DNA from: Brevibacillus sp. DP1.3A
GTDB taxonomy: Bacteria; Bacillota; Bacilli; Brevibacillales; Brevibacillaceae
DNA: 44,610 nucleotides
Assembly: GCF_013284245.2 (NCBI RefSeq)
Contig: NZ_CP085877.1
Span: forward strand, 1-44,610
Direction: 5' to 3'
Shown: positions 27,756 through 36,673 of the stretch, piece after piece
How positions within the stretch are numbered: the first letter of the stretch is position 1
Layout: every line of letters starts with the position of its first letter
Position numbers and translations under genes: made by a program
Notes under the pieces: generated by a model
Databases searched by the model: none
What the model was told of the DNA's origin: nothing
The model's input: only the letters and a program-made list of their open reading frames with translations

Positions 27756-28894
27756 AAAAAACACTTTACGAATTGAAGCAAAATCTCGTAACGATCGGAC
27801 AGCAACTGCAAAAGACTGAATATGATTTGGCAGCAAAGGCGATCGATCCTTCTGCATCTATGGAAGAAATCCAAACGCTTCAGAGATCAAAAGAAGACTT
27901 GAAAACTCGCTTTGATGTTGTAAAACAGCAGCATGATACGTTAGAAGCTGAACAGTTGGCCAAACTTCACACAGACAAAAATCTTCAAGCACTTACCGAT
28001 CCGGCTCAACAAAAAATGGCTGCCAAGGCAGAATTAGTCCGTGGGACTATTCGTCAACAAGCAGTATCAACTGAAGCATTGCAAATACTTGGTGACAAAA
28101 ACAACACTGGCGGCGAGAAATTCTTGCCAAAGACGATGACAAATGATCTTCTTCACGAACCGTTTGTAAAGAATCCTTTACGTGGTAACTCTACGGTAAC
28201 CAGCGTGACCAATCTTGAGATTCCAAAAATCACCTTCACCTTGGATGACGATAACTTTATTGCGGATACAGAAACAGCAAAGGAATTGAAAGCCGATGGT
28301 GATGTTGTGAGTTTCGGTCGTTTCAAGTTCAAGGTGAAGGTACCTATTTCAGAAACTATCTTGGCAGCAACCGATACGAATCTTGTTCAAACTGTAGACC
28401 AAGCCCTAGAAAGTGGACTAGCGGCAAAGGAAAAGAAAGTCGCTTTTACAAAAACCCCAAAAACCGGTGAAGAACACATGTCTTTTTACTCAACTGTAAA
28501 CGGGATCAAGGAAGTAACAGCTGCGAACAAATTCAAATCAATCAAACTAGCCATTGCAGATCTGCATGAAGATTACCGAGAAAACGCGAAGATCGTTATG
28601 ACATTTGCGGATTACATGGAAATTGTGGAGACTTTGGCGAACGGCAATGCCACACTTTACAGTGCACAACCGGAACAGATTCTTGGCAAACCAGCTATCT
28701 TCTGCGATTCGGCAACCGACCCGATCGTTGGCGACTTCCGATTCTCTCACTTTAACTTCGATCCTCAGATGATCTATGATCGTGATAAAGACGTAAATAC
28801 AGGCGTAGAACTGTTTGTGTTGACTGCCTGGTTTGACCATAAAATCAAACTGAAGTCAGCTTTCCGTATCGCCAAAGTTGTAGCCATTCCCTAA
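27752..28894 (+). CDS. Major capsid protein (HK97 fold)
   Basis: 380 aa. Residues 1-75 are a coiled-coil delta/scaffold domain (YELKQNLVTIGQQLQKTEYD, then SKEDLKTRFDVVKQQHDTLE); from about residue 110 follows the HK97 fold (FLPKTMTNDLLHEPFVKNPL, VPISETILAATDTNLVQTVD, GKPAIFCDSATDPIVGDFRF). Removal of the N-terminal part by the preceding protease is expected. Strong AGGAGG ribosome site within the protease end, as expected for the most abundant product. Confidence 0.93.
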   Translation: MKKTLYELKQNLVTIGQQLQKTEYDLAAKAIDPSASMEEIQTLQRSKEDLKTRFDVVKQQHDTLEAEQLAKLHTDKNLQALTDPAQQKMAAKAELVRGTIRQQAVSTEALQILGDKNNTGGEKFLPKTMTNDLLHEPFVKNPLRGNSTVTSVTNLEIPKITFTLDDDNFIADTETAKELKADGDVVSFGRFKFKVKVPISETILAATDTNLVQTVDQALESGLAAKEKKVAFTKTPKTGEEHMSFYSTVNGIKEVTAANKFKSIKLAIADLHEDYRENAKIVMTFADYMEIVETLANGNATLYSAQPEQILGKPAIFCDSATDPIVGDFRFSHFNFDPQMIYDRDKDVNTGVELFVLTAWFDHKIKLKSAFRIAKVVAIP

Positions 28895-28912
28895 TGAATG
28901 GGGGAATTAAGC

Positions 28913-29179
28913 GTGCCTACGCTTGAAGAACTGAAAACGTATCTAAGAATCGATGGAAGCGAGGATGATAGTATCCTCGCTCTGTTGATGGGCGCAGCAA
29001 GAGAATATCTGACCAATGCTGGAGTTCTGGAGCCACCACCAGAAAAACCATCCACTCAATACAAATTAGCGTTGATGCTGTACGTAGCGCTGCACTATGA
29101 AAACCGTGACCCGTCAGAGAAGGTAGACGGGTTCAATTCTGCTCTCCAAAGCATCATTCTACAGCTTAAAGCGGGGTGA
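28913..29179 (+). CDS. Head-tail connector (gp6/YqbG-like)
   Basis: 88 aa from GTG 28913 with GGGGGAA six bases before; an in-frame ATG at 28898 has no ribosome site. TLEELKTYLRIDGSEDDSIL with the LMLYVALHYENRD helix is the signature of phage head-tail connector proteins. Confidence 0.88.
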   Translation: MPTLEELKTYLRIDGSEDDSILALLMGAAREYLTNAGVLEPPPEKPSTQYKLALMLYVALHYENRDPSEKVDGFNSALQSIILQLKAG

Positions 29180-29184
29180 ATAAA

Positions 29185-29451
29185 TTGAAATACGTGGTAC
29201 AAAAAGAATTTCTGGACCGTTTCGAAGACAACCGGCATTGCAAACCAGGCGAACCACATGAACCTCACAACGAGAAGCGAGCAAAGCAATTGGTCGATCT
29301 TGGATTTATTGTCGAAGCGAAACCGACACAAACGAAAGAGGCCACCAATCAGAATCCAAAAGACAAACCCAACGGGAAAAGCGGTAAAGATGAAGTGAAA
29401 AAAGAGGATGAAGTCGATGGCAAGCAAGAGCCTAGTAAATCGACTAAATAA
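29185..29451 (+). CDS. Small head-region protein with a Lys/Glu-rich tail
   Basis: TTG 29185 after GGGGTGA (a GTG at 29176 overlaps the previous stop). 88 aa: a short globular start (KYVVQKEFLDRFEDNRHCKP, then KRAKQLVDLGFIVEA) and a 50-residue charged, disordered tail. Small proteins like this occur between connector genes in PBSX-like phages (YqbF-like position). Overlaps the next gene. Confidence 0.65.
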   Translation: MKYVVQKEFLDRFEDNRHCKPGEPHEPHNEKRAKQLVDLGFIVEAKPTQTKEATNQNPKDKPNGKSGKDEVKKEDEVDGKQEPSKSTK

Positions 29452-29746
29452 ACGGATCACCATTCGCAAACAGACATGGATAGAGAACAGCATGAAAGAA
29501 AAGAAGCAATCCTGGATCGATTATGCTTCGGTATGGGCGGCAATAGAACCACTCCGTGGACAAGAATCCCTCATCGCGCAGAAAAGTGAGTCGACGGTTA
29601 CCACGCGCATACGGATTCGCTTTCGAGAAGGAATTGAGCCTTCGATGATGATTGACTATCACGGAGTCTCGTTTGAGATCATGTACATTATCCATCCTGA
29701 TTTCAACAAGCGGGAGCTGCAGCTGATGTGCAAGGAGAGACGATGA
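29417..29746 (+). CDS. Head closure/adaptor protein (SPP1 gp16/YqbH-like)
   Basis: 109 aa from ATG 29417 (GAGG nine bases before; ATG 29408 abuts the ribosome site). LNKRITIRKQ, WIDYASVWAAIEPLRGQE and GVSFEIMYIIHPDFNKRELQ are typical of the head-tail joining family. It plugs the portal after packaging. Confidence 0.85.
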   Translation: MASKSLVNRLNKRITIRKQTWIENSMKEKKQSWIDYASVWAAIEPLRGQESLIAQKSESTVTTRIRIRFREGIEPSMMIDYHGVSFEIMYIIHPDFNKRELQLMCKERR

Positions 29747-29747
29747 C

Positions 29748-30182
29748 ATGTTGACGCGCGTTCAGATAAACACGGCCATTAACGAGAAGCTCAATGCGGA
29801 GTTTCCGAGCATCCCAATCCAAAGTAGTGACGTTGAAGAAGGGTTTGACCGCCCTTCTTTTTTCGTGACACTGGAGACGAATAGTGGAGACGGCGGGCAA
29901 TTCAGTACAGAGCGGGACATGACATGCCGCATACTCTTTTTCCCGACCAGTCGATACGATTACAAGGAAGAGGCATACGCGGTACAGGATCGGCTTGAAA
30001 AACTGTTCAGTTTGAATTTTGCCGTAGCTGATCGCGTTTTTACGATCGACGATTATTCCACTCGCATCTTCGATAAAGTGGTACATTACGATTTTGATTT
30101 TACATTCTTTGACGATCCGGCAGTTGATCCATGCGCAGGAGAGAACTCAGAGAAGATGCAGGAGTTGAAGATCCGTGGCTGA
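29748..30182 (+). CDS. Tail terminator protein (YqbJ-like)
   Basis: 144 aa, starts one base after the adaptor stop; GGAGAGACG is the ribosome site. Alternating strands and the RPSFFVTLETNSGD, RYDYKEEAYAVQDRLEKLFS pattern fit phage tail terminator proteins of the PBSX/skin group. It should cap the tail tube. In the skin element its neighbour order is reversed. Confidence 0.7.
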   Translation: MLTRVQINTAINEKLNAEFPSIPIQSSDVEEGFDRPSFFVTLETNSGDGGQFSTERDMTCRILFFPTSRYDYKEEAYAVQDRLEKLFSLNFAVADRVFTIDDYSTRIFDKVVHYDFDFTFFDDPAVDPCAGENSEKMQELKIRG

Positions 30183-30597
30183 CTTCGATGTGGACGACAA
30201 GGATATCGATACATTTCACCGCGATCTTGATAATTTGGCGAAGCACTTTCCAAAGGAAGCCAGAAGGCTCATGATGCGATCTGGTAACCATGCTCGAAAG
30301 ATTGTTCTACGCAAGGCAAAGCAATCGGTTGTTGAAGACACGGGAAACTATTTTAAATCCATCAAGCGAGGCAAAGTGTGGGTGAAAGGAAAGGAGTACA
30401 AAGTACGAACCTATTCTCGATCACCACACGCCCACTTACTGGAGTATGGCCATCGAATGGTCGGGCCTGAACCAGACAAGAAAGAACTAGGTTACGTTCT
30501 TGGATTCAACATCTTCGACAAAGCAGGCAAGGAAATAAACCATGATTGGAACAAGATTCTTGATGAAGAGTTGTACAAGATTTTGAAAAAACTATAG
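30175..30597 (+). CDS. HK97 gp10-like tail completion protein (YqbI-like)
   Basis: 140 aa, GTG 30175 with GGAG upstream. EARRLMMRSGNHARKIVLRK, VEDTGNYFKSIKRGKVW and HAHLLEYGHRMV are the hallmarks of the HK97 gp10 family. Overlaps the previous gene by 8 bp. Confidence 0.88.
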   Translation: MADFDVDDKDIDTFHRDLDNLAKHFPKEARRLMMRSGNHARKIVLRKAKQSVVEDTGNYFKSIKRGKVWVKGKEYKVRTYSRSPHAHLLEYGHRMVGPEPDKKELGYVLGFNIFDKAGKEINHDWNKILDEELYKILKKL

Positions 30598-30609
30598 GAG
30601 GCATGCTAC

Positions 30610-31668
30610 ATGGGGCTACCTGAGATTTCTATTGTATTTTCCTCGCTATCTGTCTCGGCTGTTCAAAGGAGCCAGCGGGGCATTGTGGCGTTGATTCTGA
30701 AAGATGATACAGTTCCTACTTCTACCACAAAGGAATACCGATCTGTTTCGGACATTGTTGCCGATGAATGGACACCCGTGAATTTGGACTACATCAAAAA
30801 AGCATTTTTAGGTGTACCATCCAAAATCATTGTGGAGAAGATCGCCACAACCAATTCGGATTATGCAAGTGCTCTGAAACGACTGGCGGGCAAACGATGG
30901 GATTACCTGGCTGTTCCAGGAATCGAAGTTGCTGCTGTAACTGACATTGCCACGCAATTAAAGACGTGGCGCGATGTTAACAAAAAGAAGTTCAAGGCAG
31001 TGTTGCCAAACGTAACAGGCGATCACGAAGGGATTATCGATTTCGCAACCGGAGGCATTGTTGTCGGCACGAAAACCTATTCAGCATCGGAGTACACGGC
31101 ACGGATCGCTGGAATTTTGGCAGGGATGCCGCTTACACGTAGCGCAACTTTTTACGAGTTGCCAGAGGTTGAGGCGATTGAGGAAAGCGAAACGCCAGAT
31201 GCGGACATTGATGCTGGAAAGCTGATCCTCATTAACGATGGGGAGAAAATCAAGATTGCCCGCGGCGTGAACTCGTTGACTACCACATCCCCAACGAAAG
31301 GCCCTGATTTCAAGAAAATCAAAATCATCGAAGGGCATGACCTGGTAAAAGAAGATATTACTCGCACCTTTAATGAGGAGTATGCCGGGAAAGTAAACAA
31401 CAGCTATGACAATCAGGTGTTGCTGATCACGGCTATCAACGCATACCTTCGTGGGCTACAGGGTGAAGTATTGGACCCAAGCGCAACGAATGCAATGGGA
31501 GTAGATATCGAAGCCCAGCGGCAAGCGTGGGAATCGGTCGGCACTGACACGAGCGGGTGGGATGATCAAAAGGTCAAGACATCGAGTTTTCAAGACGATG
31601 TGTTTTTGGCTGGAGGATTGAAGTTCCTGGATGCCGTTGAGGACTTAAAAATGGCGGTTCAAGTTTAA
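30610..31668 (+). CDS. xkdK: Contractile tail sheath protein (XkdK-like)
   Basis: 352 aa, AGGAGG before ATG 30610. Sheath features: GLPEISIVFSSLSVSAVQRS start, the KRLAGKRWDYLAVPGIE core strand, ASEYTARIAGILAGMPLTRS and the C-terminal YAGKVNNSYDNQVLLITAIN plus ALSVDIEAQ-type end. It is about 90-110 residues shorter than PBSX/skin sheaths as I recall them, so an outer decorating domain is probably missing. Shows that the virion is a myovirus. Confidence 0.92.
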   Translation: MGLPEISIVFSSLSVSAVQRSQRGIVALILKDDTVPTSTTKEYRSVSDIVADEWTPVNLDYIKKAFLGVPSKIIVEKIATTNSDYASALKRLAGKRWDYLAVPGIEVAAVTDIATQLKTWRDVNKKKFKAVLPNVTGDHEGIIDFATGGIVVGTKTYSASEYTARIAGILAGMPLTRSATFYELPEVEAIEESETPDADIDAGKLILINDGEKIKIARGVNSLTTTSPTKGPDFKKIKIIEGHDLVKEDITRTFNEEYAGKVNNSYDNQVLLITAINAYLRGLQGEVLDPSATNAMGVDIEAQRQAWESVGTDTSGWDDQKVKTSSFQDDVFLAGGLKFLDAVEDLKMAVQV

Positions 31669-31687
31669 AGAAAGGATGGTGATTTAA

Positions 31688-32122
31688 ATGGTGAGACAAA
31701 GCCCTTCTAAGATCATAAACGGGACGTATGGACGCGTTTGGGTAGACGGCGAATTGTGGGCAGAAGTAGATAGCTTTGAAGCAAAGATTACGATCAACTA
31801 CGAGGACGTCAACTTTGCTGGAGAGGGAGCGACTTTCAAAAAGGCATTGGGATGGACTGGTGAAGGCTCCATGACAATCAAGAAAATCTATTCACGCGTT
31901 CAAAAGAAAATGGCAGCTGACGTTCGAAAAGGAATTTATCCGCGTTTTGAAGTAGTCGGGAAAGTGGAGGACCCAGAGGCATATGGTGCTGAACGAGTAG
32001 CGATACATGATGTGACGATCACTGAGTTTATGCTACTGAAATTTGAGCAAAAAACGACTGGAAGTGAGGAAGTACCTTTCTCATTTAGCGACTATGATCC
32101 AATCGATTTGATTCCAGCATAA
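31688..32122 (+). CDS. xkdM: Tail tube protein (XkdM-like)
   Basis: 144 aa. INGTYGRVWVDGELWAEVDS, FAGEGATFKKALGWTGEGSM and KIYSRVQKKMAADVRKG are typical of XkdM/YqbM tube proteins. AAAGGATGG is the ribosome site. Forms the inner tube inside the sheath. Confidence 0.92.
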   Translation: MVRQSPSKIINGTYGRVWVDGELWAEVDSFEAKITINYEDVNFAGEGATFKKALGWTGEGSMTIKKIYSRVQKKMAADVRKGIYPRFEVVGKVEDPEAYGAERVAIHDVTITEFMLLKFEQKTTGSEEVPFSFSDYDPIDLIPA

Positions 32123-32145
32123 TCCCAACAAACGGAGGAATAAAG

Positions 32146-32535
32146 ATGTCCAAGAAAATCACAATCGCTGATCTAATTGCTCAAAAGGAGCGAATCAAAA
32201 AACGAAAGGCAAAAACCATGACCCTTTATGTCGAGTCATTGGACGGAGAAATCATCGTTCAAGAGCCTGAAAAATCCATTTCGGTTGAAGCTTTAACTAT
32301 GGTGCAAGATGATACACGAAGCGAAATGGCTGACACCTTTCTTGCCTATCATTGCGTGATTGAACCAAACTTGAAAGATGTCTCGTTGCAGCAAGCATAT
32401 GGATGTGCGGAACCGACAGATATCGTAAATATGATTTTCCGTCAGGGTGAGATTTCTGCCATTGGCGGACATGCCTTACAACTAGCTGGTTATGCAACTG
32501 GTGTACGTAAAGTTGAAACTGAACTAAAAAACTAA
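32146..32535 (+). CDS. xkdN: Tail assembly chaperone (XkdN-like), short form
   Basis: 129 aa, GGAGG before ATG 32146. SKKITIADLIAQKERIKKRK and the acidic middle fit XkdN. The last three codons CTA AAA AAC TAA form the slippery heptamer A_AAA_AAC just before the stop, so part of the ribosomes should shift -1 and make a longer form. Two-form chaperones (lambda G/GT principle) bind the tape measure and tube proteins. Confidence 0.88.
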   Translation: MSKKITIADLIAQKERIKKRKAKTMTLYVESLDGEIIVQEPEKSISVEALTMVQDDTRSEMADTFLAYHCVIEPNLKDVSLQQAYGCAEPTDIVNMIFRQGEISAIGGHALQLAGYATGVRKVETELKN

Positions 32536-32690
32536 TTGAGGGCGATCCTGACTTTTATTTTCTGCATCATTATGTACAGCGCGGGTTCGCTCTTGAGTAT
32601 CTTCTAAATGTCGACTTTCTGACCAAGCAATTTATGCAGCAGTCGATTCTTGTTCATATCAAAGAAGAAAGCAAGCGTTGGGGCGGATAG
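32526..32690 (+). CDS. Frameshift extension of the tail chaperone (GT-like)
   Basis: The slippery site is 32526-32532 (A_AAA_AAC). After a -1 shift reading resumes at CTA 32532 and continues for 52 codons (IEGDPDFYFLHHYVQRGFAL... ending KEESKRWGG) to TAG 32688-32690, giving a fusion of about 181 aa. The extension has no start codon or ribosome site of its own. Confidence 0.8.
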   Translation, partial: KKLIEGDPDFYFLHHYVQRGFALEYLLNVDFLTKQFMQQSILVHIKEESKRWGG

Positions 32691-32774
32691 CAGTTTTCCT
32701 AACGCTTGCTAGATACAATAGATTTCCATAAAGTAGAAGGGAGGAAAGCACACCCAAAAGGAGGTAGTTTATGG

Positions 32775-33329
32775 ATGGGCATTTTAGCCGTCATCATAGT
32801 TTCTGTGGTCATCGTGTTTGTAATTGTGCTGTTAATTCAGCGGGCAGGAAACAAGGAAATGAACAAAAAGATGGAAACCCAAGAGGCTATCGCTATGATC
32901 ACAGCATTGCACATCGAAGGTATCGGGCTACAAAATAAAGCACCTTGTGACTTGTACCTCAAAGAAAACAGGATTTTGGTAGATCACTTCGGTCAAAAAT
33001 TTGAAATACCGTTATCGGCCATGAGAGCTGCAGTAGTGAAGACAGAACAAGAGATTTACGAAAAAGGAAAAAGCGTTGTCGGTCGTGCATTAATAGGAAC
33101 ATTGATTGTACCAGGACTTGGAACCATTATAGGTGGTATGTCAGGTATTGGAAGCAAAAAAACAAAAGGAATTCCGAATACCTACCTGATTATTAACTAT
33201 GTAAATAGCAACGGAGAGTTATCAGGCATTACTTTTTTGAACAATTTTAATCTCATCCGAATCAACAATTTTTGCGAAGTAACGAATCAACGCATTCGGG
33301 TCAACCATGTAGAAGCAATTACATTATAA
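32775..33329 (+). CDS. Membrane-anchored accessory protein (moron) inside the tail operon
   Basis: 184 aa from ATG 32775 (AGGAGGT nine bases before). Residues 2-24 are one hydrophobic anchor (GILAVIIVSVVIVFVIVLLI); the rest is a cytoplasmic domain with a Gly-rich hydrophobic segment near residues 110-130 (GRALIGTLIVPGLGTIIGGM). It is not a known tail gene, lies between the chaperone and tape measure genes, and is followed at once by its own terminator. That is the pattern of a moron, an inserted gene that may alter the lysogen. Function unknown. Confidence 0.75.
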   Translation: MGILAVIIVSVVIVFVIVLLIQRAGNKEMNKKMETQEAIAMITALHIEGIGLQNKAPCDLYLKENRILVDHFGQKFEIPLSAMRAAVVKTEQEIYEKGKSVVGRALIGTLIVPGLGTIIGGMSGIGSKKTKGIPNTYLIINYVNSNGELSGITFLNNFNLIRINNFCEVTNQRIRVNHVEAITL

Positions 33330-33337
33330 AAATAAGG

Positions 33338-33363
33338 GACGCTCATGTGAGCGTCTTTTTACT
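33338..33363 (+). terminator. Terminator after the inserted membrane protein gene
   Basis: GACGCTCA-TG-TGAGCGTC followed by TTTTTAC. It lies within the late operon, so tape measure and baseplate genes need read-through or a further promoter. Confidence 0.88.
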
Positions 33364-33386
33364 TTTGCGGACGGAGGGAGGACCTC

Positions 33387-35207
33387 TTGGGAGCTAAAGA
33401 TATAAGCAAAACCCTGGTACTTAAAGATGGCGTTACAGGAACACTTCAAAAGATCATCGGGGGTACTGTCGCTTATAAAAAACATCTACAGGACCTGAAA
33501 ACCGTGGGTGTTGAAACTTGGTCAGCTATTAAATCAGGCGCAGCCATGGCAGCTATTGCGATGGGCGCTGCAGCGACAGCCATGGTTGGTATCGGTGTGA
33601 AAGCCAATGCGACAGCTGAGACGGCGGAACGATCCTTTGGCATCCTGTTAAAATCTGCGGAAGATGCAAAGAAGATGGTGAAGGATTTACAAGTATTAGC
33701 TGAGACATCCCCGTTTGACTTCGAGGGCATGCAGCAATCAGCGAAAACCTTGCTGGGCATGGGTTTTGCTGGTAGCCAGGTTATCCCGATGTTACAGCGA
33801 CTTGGTGACACCGTAGCGGCAGTGGGAGGAAATACAGATCAGTTAAAAGGAATTGCTTTGGCGATCGGTCAAATCCAAACCAAAGGAAAAGTATCCGCCG
33901 AGGAAATGAACCAGTTAGCGGAACGCGGTGTCGCTGGATGGGATCTGTTGTCACAGGAGTTAGGGAAATCAAAAGTCGAGCTAATGAAGATGGCCGAAAA
34001 CGGAGAGCTTTTTGCGGACAAGGCACTGCCGGCCATCATGACTGGTTTGGATAAACGTTTTGGCGGCTCCATGAAATCCATGTCAGACACTTTCGAATAC
34101 ACCCTCGCCAATATCAAAGAGTCAGGAACACGAATGCTGGCTGGAATGACGTCTCCTTTGTTTTTAGCTCTCAAGGAAGACCTGAGAGGAATACAGGCGT
34201 TTCTATCCAGCGACAGCGCGGCGACATGGGGCGCCAGTTTCTCGCAAGGACTGATTACAGCCTACAATACGGCAAAGGCAACGTTCGGTGTGATAAGCGA
34301 CATCGCATCTTTCGTTTCAAGTAACTGGTCAATCATCGGGCCAGTTGTCTACGGGGTTGCTGGATCGCTTGTGGTCTATAAGATTGCTGTTGCAGCCGCG
34401 ACACTCACCACAGCGTTATTTGGCAAAGAATCATCCTTTGCTGCCATTAGAACAGGATTAATGGGCACAGCGGCGCTGGTTACGTCTGGGCAGATCGGGA
34501 TAATGCGAGCTGCTCAAATGGGGCTGAATGTTGTTATGGCTGCCAACCCAATCGGATTCGTGATTACTCTACTCGGTCTACTTGTTACTGCAGGTATTTA
34601 CGTTGTTCAGAATTGGGATACCGTTAAGCAAGCTGCAAAAGAACTTTGGAATGTAGTCGTGGACTACGCAGAACAGGGTGTAAATAATTGGATTGGCCTA
34701 GCCAACACTCTTTTAAGTGCATACGATTTTGCATGGAAAGGCATTGGGTTTGGAGCTGCACAGATGTGGAATGGGATTGTTTCTGCTGCTGAATGGGGCG
34801 CTAAAAATATGTTGGCTCCGATCAACGCAGCTTTGGAAGCAGTCGGTGGGCAACGAATCGACGTCAATTTTGGTGCTGCTCAATTCGATGCGAAGATGCC
34901 GAAATGGGAAACAAAGAGTATCATTCCCCAGGTTGATTTTTCAGCTGCAAAAGCAAATACCGGATTCCAAGATGACCTGAACCAAACTAGGAAAGAGCAG
35001 CGCGAGGCAAGCGGCCAACGTGACAAGCAACTGGCGGACGCGCTGAATGCAAATACGAATGCTTTATCGTTTAACACTGATGCTACAGCCGGAAATACCA
35101 AGGCAACAGACAAGAATACAAAGGCGACGTTACGTGATAATTTAAGCCCAGTAGATTTGGCAGACAGCTTACTGGGACGAATTGAGCGTCATATGTGGAG
35201 TACGTAG
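33387..35207 (+). CDS. Tail tape measure protein
   Basis: 606 aa from TTG 33387 (GGAGG before). Residues 60-230 match the tape-measure N-terminal domain (AETAERSFGILLKSAEDAKK, LAETSPFDFEGMQQSAKTLL, KGKVSAEEMNQLAERGVAGW). Residues 310-400 hold hydrophobic helices; the C-terminus is Asn/Thr/Ala-rich with low-complexity TKATDKNTKAT. Much shorter than the PBSX XkdO as I recall it, so the tail should be short. No lytic domain is fused. Confidence 0.92.
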   Translation: MGAKDISKTLVLKDGVTGTLQKIIGGTVAYKKHLQDLKTVGVETWSAIKSGAAMAAIAMGAAATAMVGIGVKANATAETAERSFGILLKSAEDAKKMVKDLQVLAETSPFDFEGMQQSAKTLLGMGFAGSQVIPMLQRLGDTVAAVGGNTDQLKGIALAIGQIQTKGKVSAEEMNQLAERGVAGWDLLSQELGKSKVELMKMAENGELFADKALPAIMTGLDKRFGGSMKSMSDTFEYTLANIKESGTRMLAGMTSPLFLALKEDLRGIQAFLSSDSAATWGASFSQGLITAYNTAKATFGVISDIASFVSSNWSIIGPVVYGVAGSLVVYKIAVAAATLTTALFGKESSFAAIRTGLMGTAALVTSGQIGIMRAAQMGLNVVMAANPIGFVITLLGLLVTAGIYVVQNWDTVKQAAKELWNVVVDYAEQGVNNWIGLANTLLSAYDFAWKGIGFGAAQMWNGIVSAAEWGAKNMLAPINAALEAVGGQRIDVNFGAAQFDAKMPKWETKSIIPQVDFSAAKANTGFQDDLNQTRKEQREASGQRDKQLADALNANTNALSFNTDATAGNTKATDKNTKATLRDNLSPVDLADSLLGRIERHMWST

Positions 35208-35218
35208 GAGGTGCTGAC

Positions 35219-35641
35219 TTGATCAACGTGTTCTTGTCGATTAACAACAATGCAGAGGTCATACAGCTGCCCGTGCCTCCATCTGAGTACAACGTACCGT
35301 CTCCCTGGGGCACGGAGCAGGTGGACGGTATGCAACAGTCATTATTATTGATCGGGCTGGAAGGGCTTCAATCCGTAGATATCAAAAGCTTTTTTCCGAT
35401 CCGAGACTATCCATTCTTGCAAAACCGCAGCATGTGGGGAATGGATTATGTAAATACAATTAAGCGTTGGCGTAAGATGCGGATTCCGATTCGACTGGTC
35501 ATCGTTGACTCAAAGGGAGCACAGTCTCTGAACATAGCAGTTGCTATTACGAATTTTGAGCATGGTGTAGGTCGTAGCGGCGATATTGACTATACCTTGC
35601 AGATGACCGAATTCCCATTTGTGAGCACGGCAAGGAGCTGA
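35219..35641 (+). CDS. XkdP-like baseplate/tube protein without LysM
   Basis: 140 aa from TTG 35219, AGGAGGTG six bases before. INVFLSINNNAEVIQLPVPP, SFFPIRDYPFLQN and IDYTLQMTEFPF are the conserved pieces of the XkdP N-terminal domain. The LysM domain usual at the C-terminus of XkdP is absent. Confidence 0.8.
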   Translation: MINVFLSINNNAEVIQLPVPPSEYNVPSPWGTEQVDGMQQSLLLIGLEGLQSVDIKSFFPIRDYPFLQNRSMWGMDYVNTIKRWRKMRIPIRLVIVDSKGAQSLNIAVAITNFEHGVGRSGDIDYTLQMTEFPFVSTARS

Positions 35642-35645
35642 TGCG

Positions 35646-36662
35646 ATGTTTCAAGTTCTATTAATCAAAAATGACGGTCAGAAAAGCTACGACCTCACGC
35701 CCTTGGTGGGCAGCATCTCATGGGACTCTAACCTGTCCCTTATGTCCGCGATGAATTTTGATGTGAACTGGTCGGATGCAAAATTCTTCCCCGTCAATCC
35801 ATGTGATCTTGGAGACGTTGTGTTGCTTCTCAAAGATGGTGAAGAAATAAACCGTGGTGTGGTTGTGAAAGAAGGGAGACAGGGACGTAGTGCGATTACG
35901 TACACCATATATGATTATGCCTGGTATCTTGGTAAGTCAAAGAGCGTGTACCAGTTTAACAAAGTCCCTGCATCACAAGCCATTACGAAGATTCTCAGTG
36001 ATTTCGGTATGCTAATCGGCAATGTTCCAGACATGGCCACTCCAATCGACGACATTTTCTTGGAGAAAAGCCCAGCGGAGATTATTGAGACCATCTACAA
36101 GCTGCATGAGCGCCGGAGCGGAAAACGATACAACGTTGAGATGCGACAAGGGAAAATCTATTTTGAGGAAATGAAAGATTTGGTCATCAAGGGCACCTTC
36201 AAGCTGGCTGAGAACATCGCGGCTGTTGATGTGATGACAAACCCGTTAGGCGCGGATCGCACGAGATCCATTGAAGAAATGCGAAACCGCGTAAAAATCC
36301 TCATAGAGCGCGACGAGAAGGAAAAGAACAAGCCAAAGTATGAGGTAGTGGCGATGACCCAAGATGAAGGGTTAATCCAGAAGTATGGGCTGTTGGAAGA
36401 GGTATTCAAGATAGATGCGGAAGACGCAGCAAAAGCGAGGGAAGTCTCTCGAATTCTGTTGAAGCGCCTGGCACGAATCCATGAGACAAACAGTATCCAG
36501 CTAATAGGTGACGTTGGTTTTAAGGCTGGCCGTCTGCTCGATGTAACGGAGCCGGTCACTGGTATGCAAAACCGATTTATGATTACCAGCGCCAAGCATG
36601 AAGTGAAGAACCAAATTCATACGATGCAACTGGACTTGGCTTTACCCGAGGACGTGAAATAG
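35646..36662 (+). CDS. xkdQ: XkdQ-like baseplate hub protein
   Basis: 338 aa, AAGGAGCTGATGCG before the ATG. The order LVGSISWDSNLSLMSAMNFD, GRSAITYTIYDYAWYLGKSK and LLDVTEPVTGMQNRFMITSA is that of XkdQ/YqbQ hub proteins of the phage late-control D group. Forms the baseplate centre. Confidence 0.9.
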   Translation: MFQVLLIKNDGQKSYDLTPLVGSISWDSNLSLMSAMNFDVNWSDAKFFPVNPCDLGDVVLLLKDGEEINRGVVVKEGRQGRSAITYTIYDYAWYLGKSKSVYQFNKVPASQAITKILSDFGMLIGNVPDMATPIDDIFLEKSPAEIIETIYKLHERRSGKRYNVEMRQGKIYFEEMKDLVIKGTFKLAENIAAVDVMTNPLGADRTRSIEEMRNRVKILIERDEKEKNKPKYEVVAMTQDEGLIQKYGLLEEVFKIDAEDAAKAREVSRILLKRLARIHETNSIQLIGDVGFKAGRLLDVTEPVTGMQNRFMITSAKHEVKNQIHTMQLDLALPEDVK

Positions 36663-36673
36663 GAGGCGATTAG

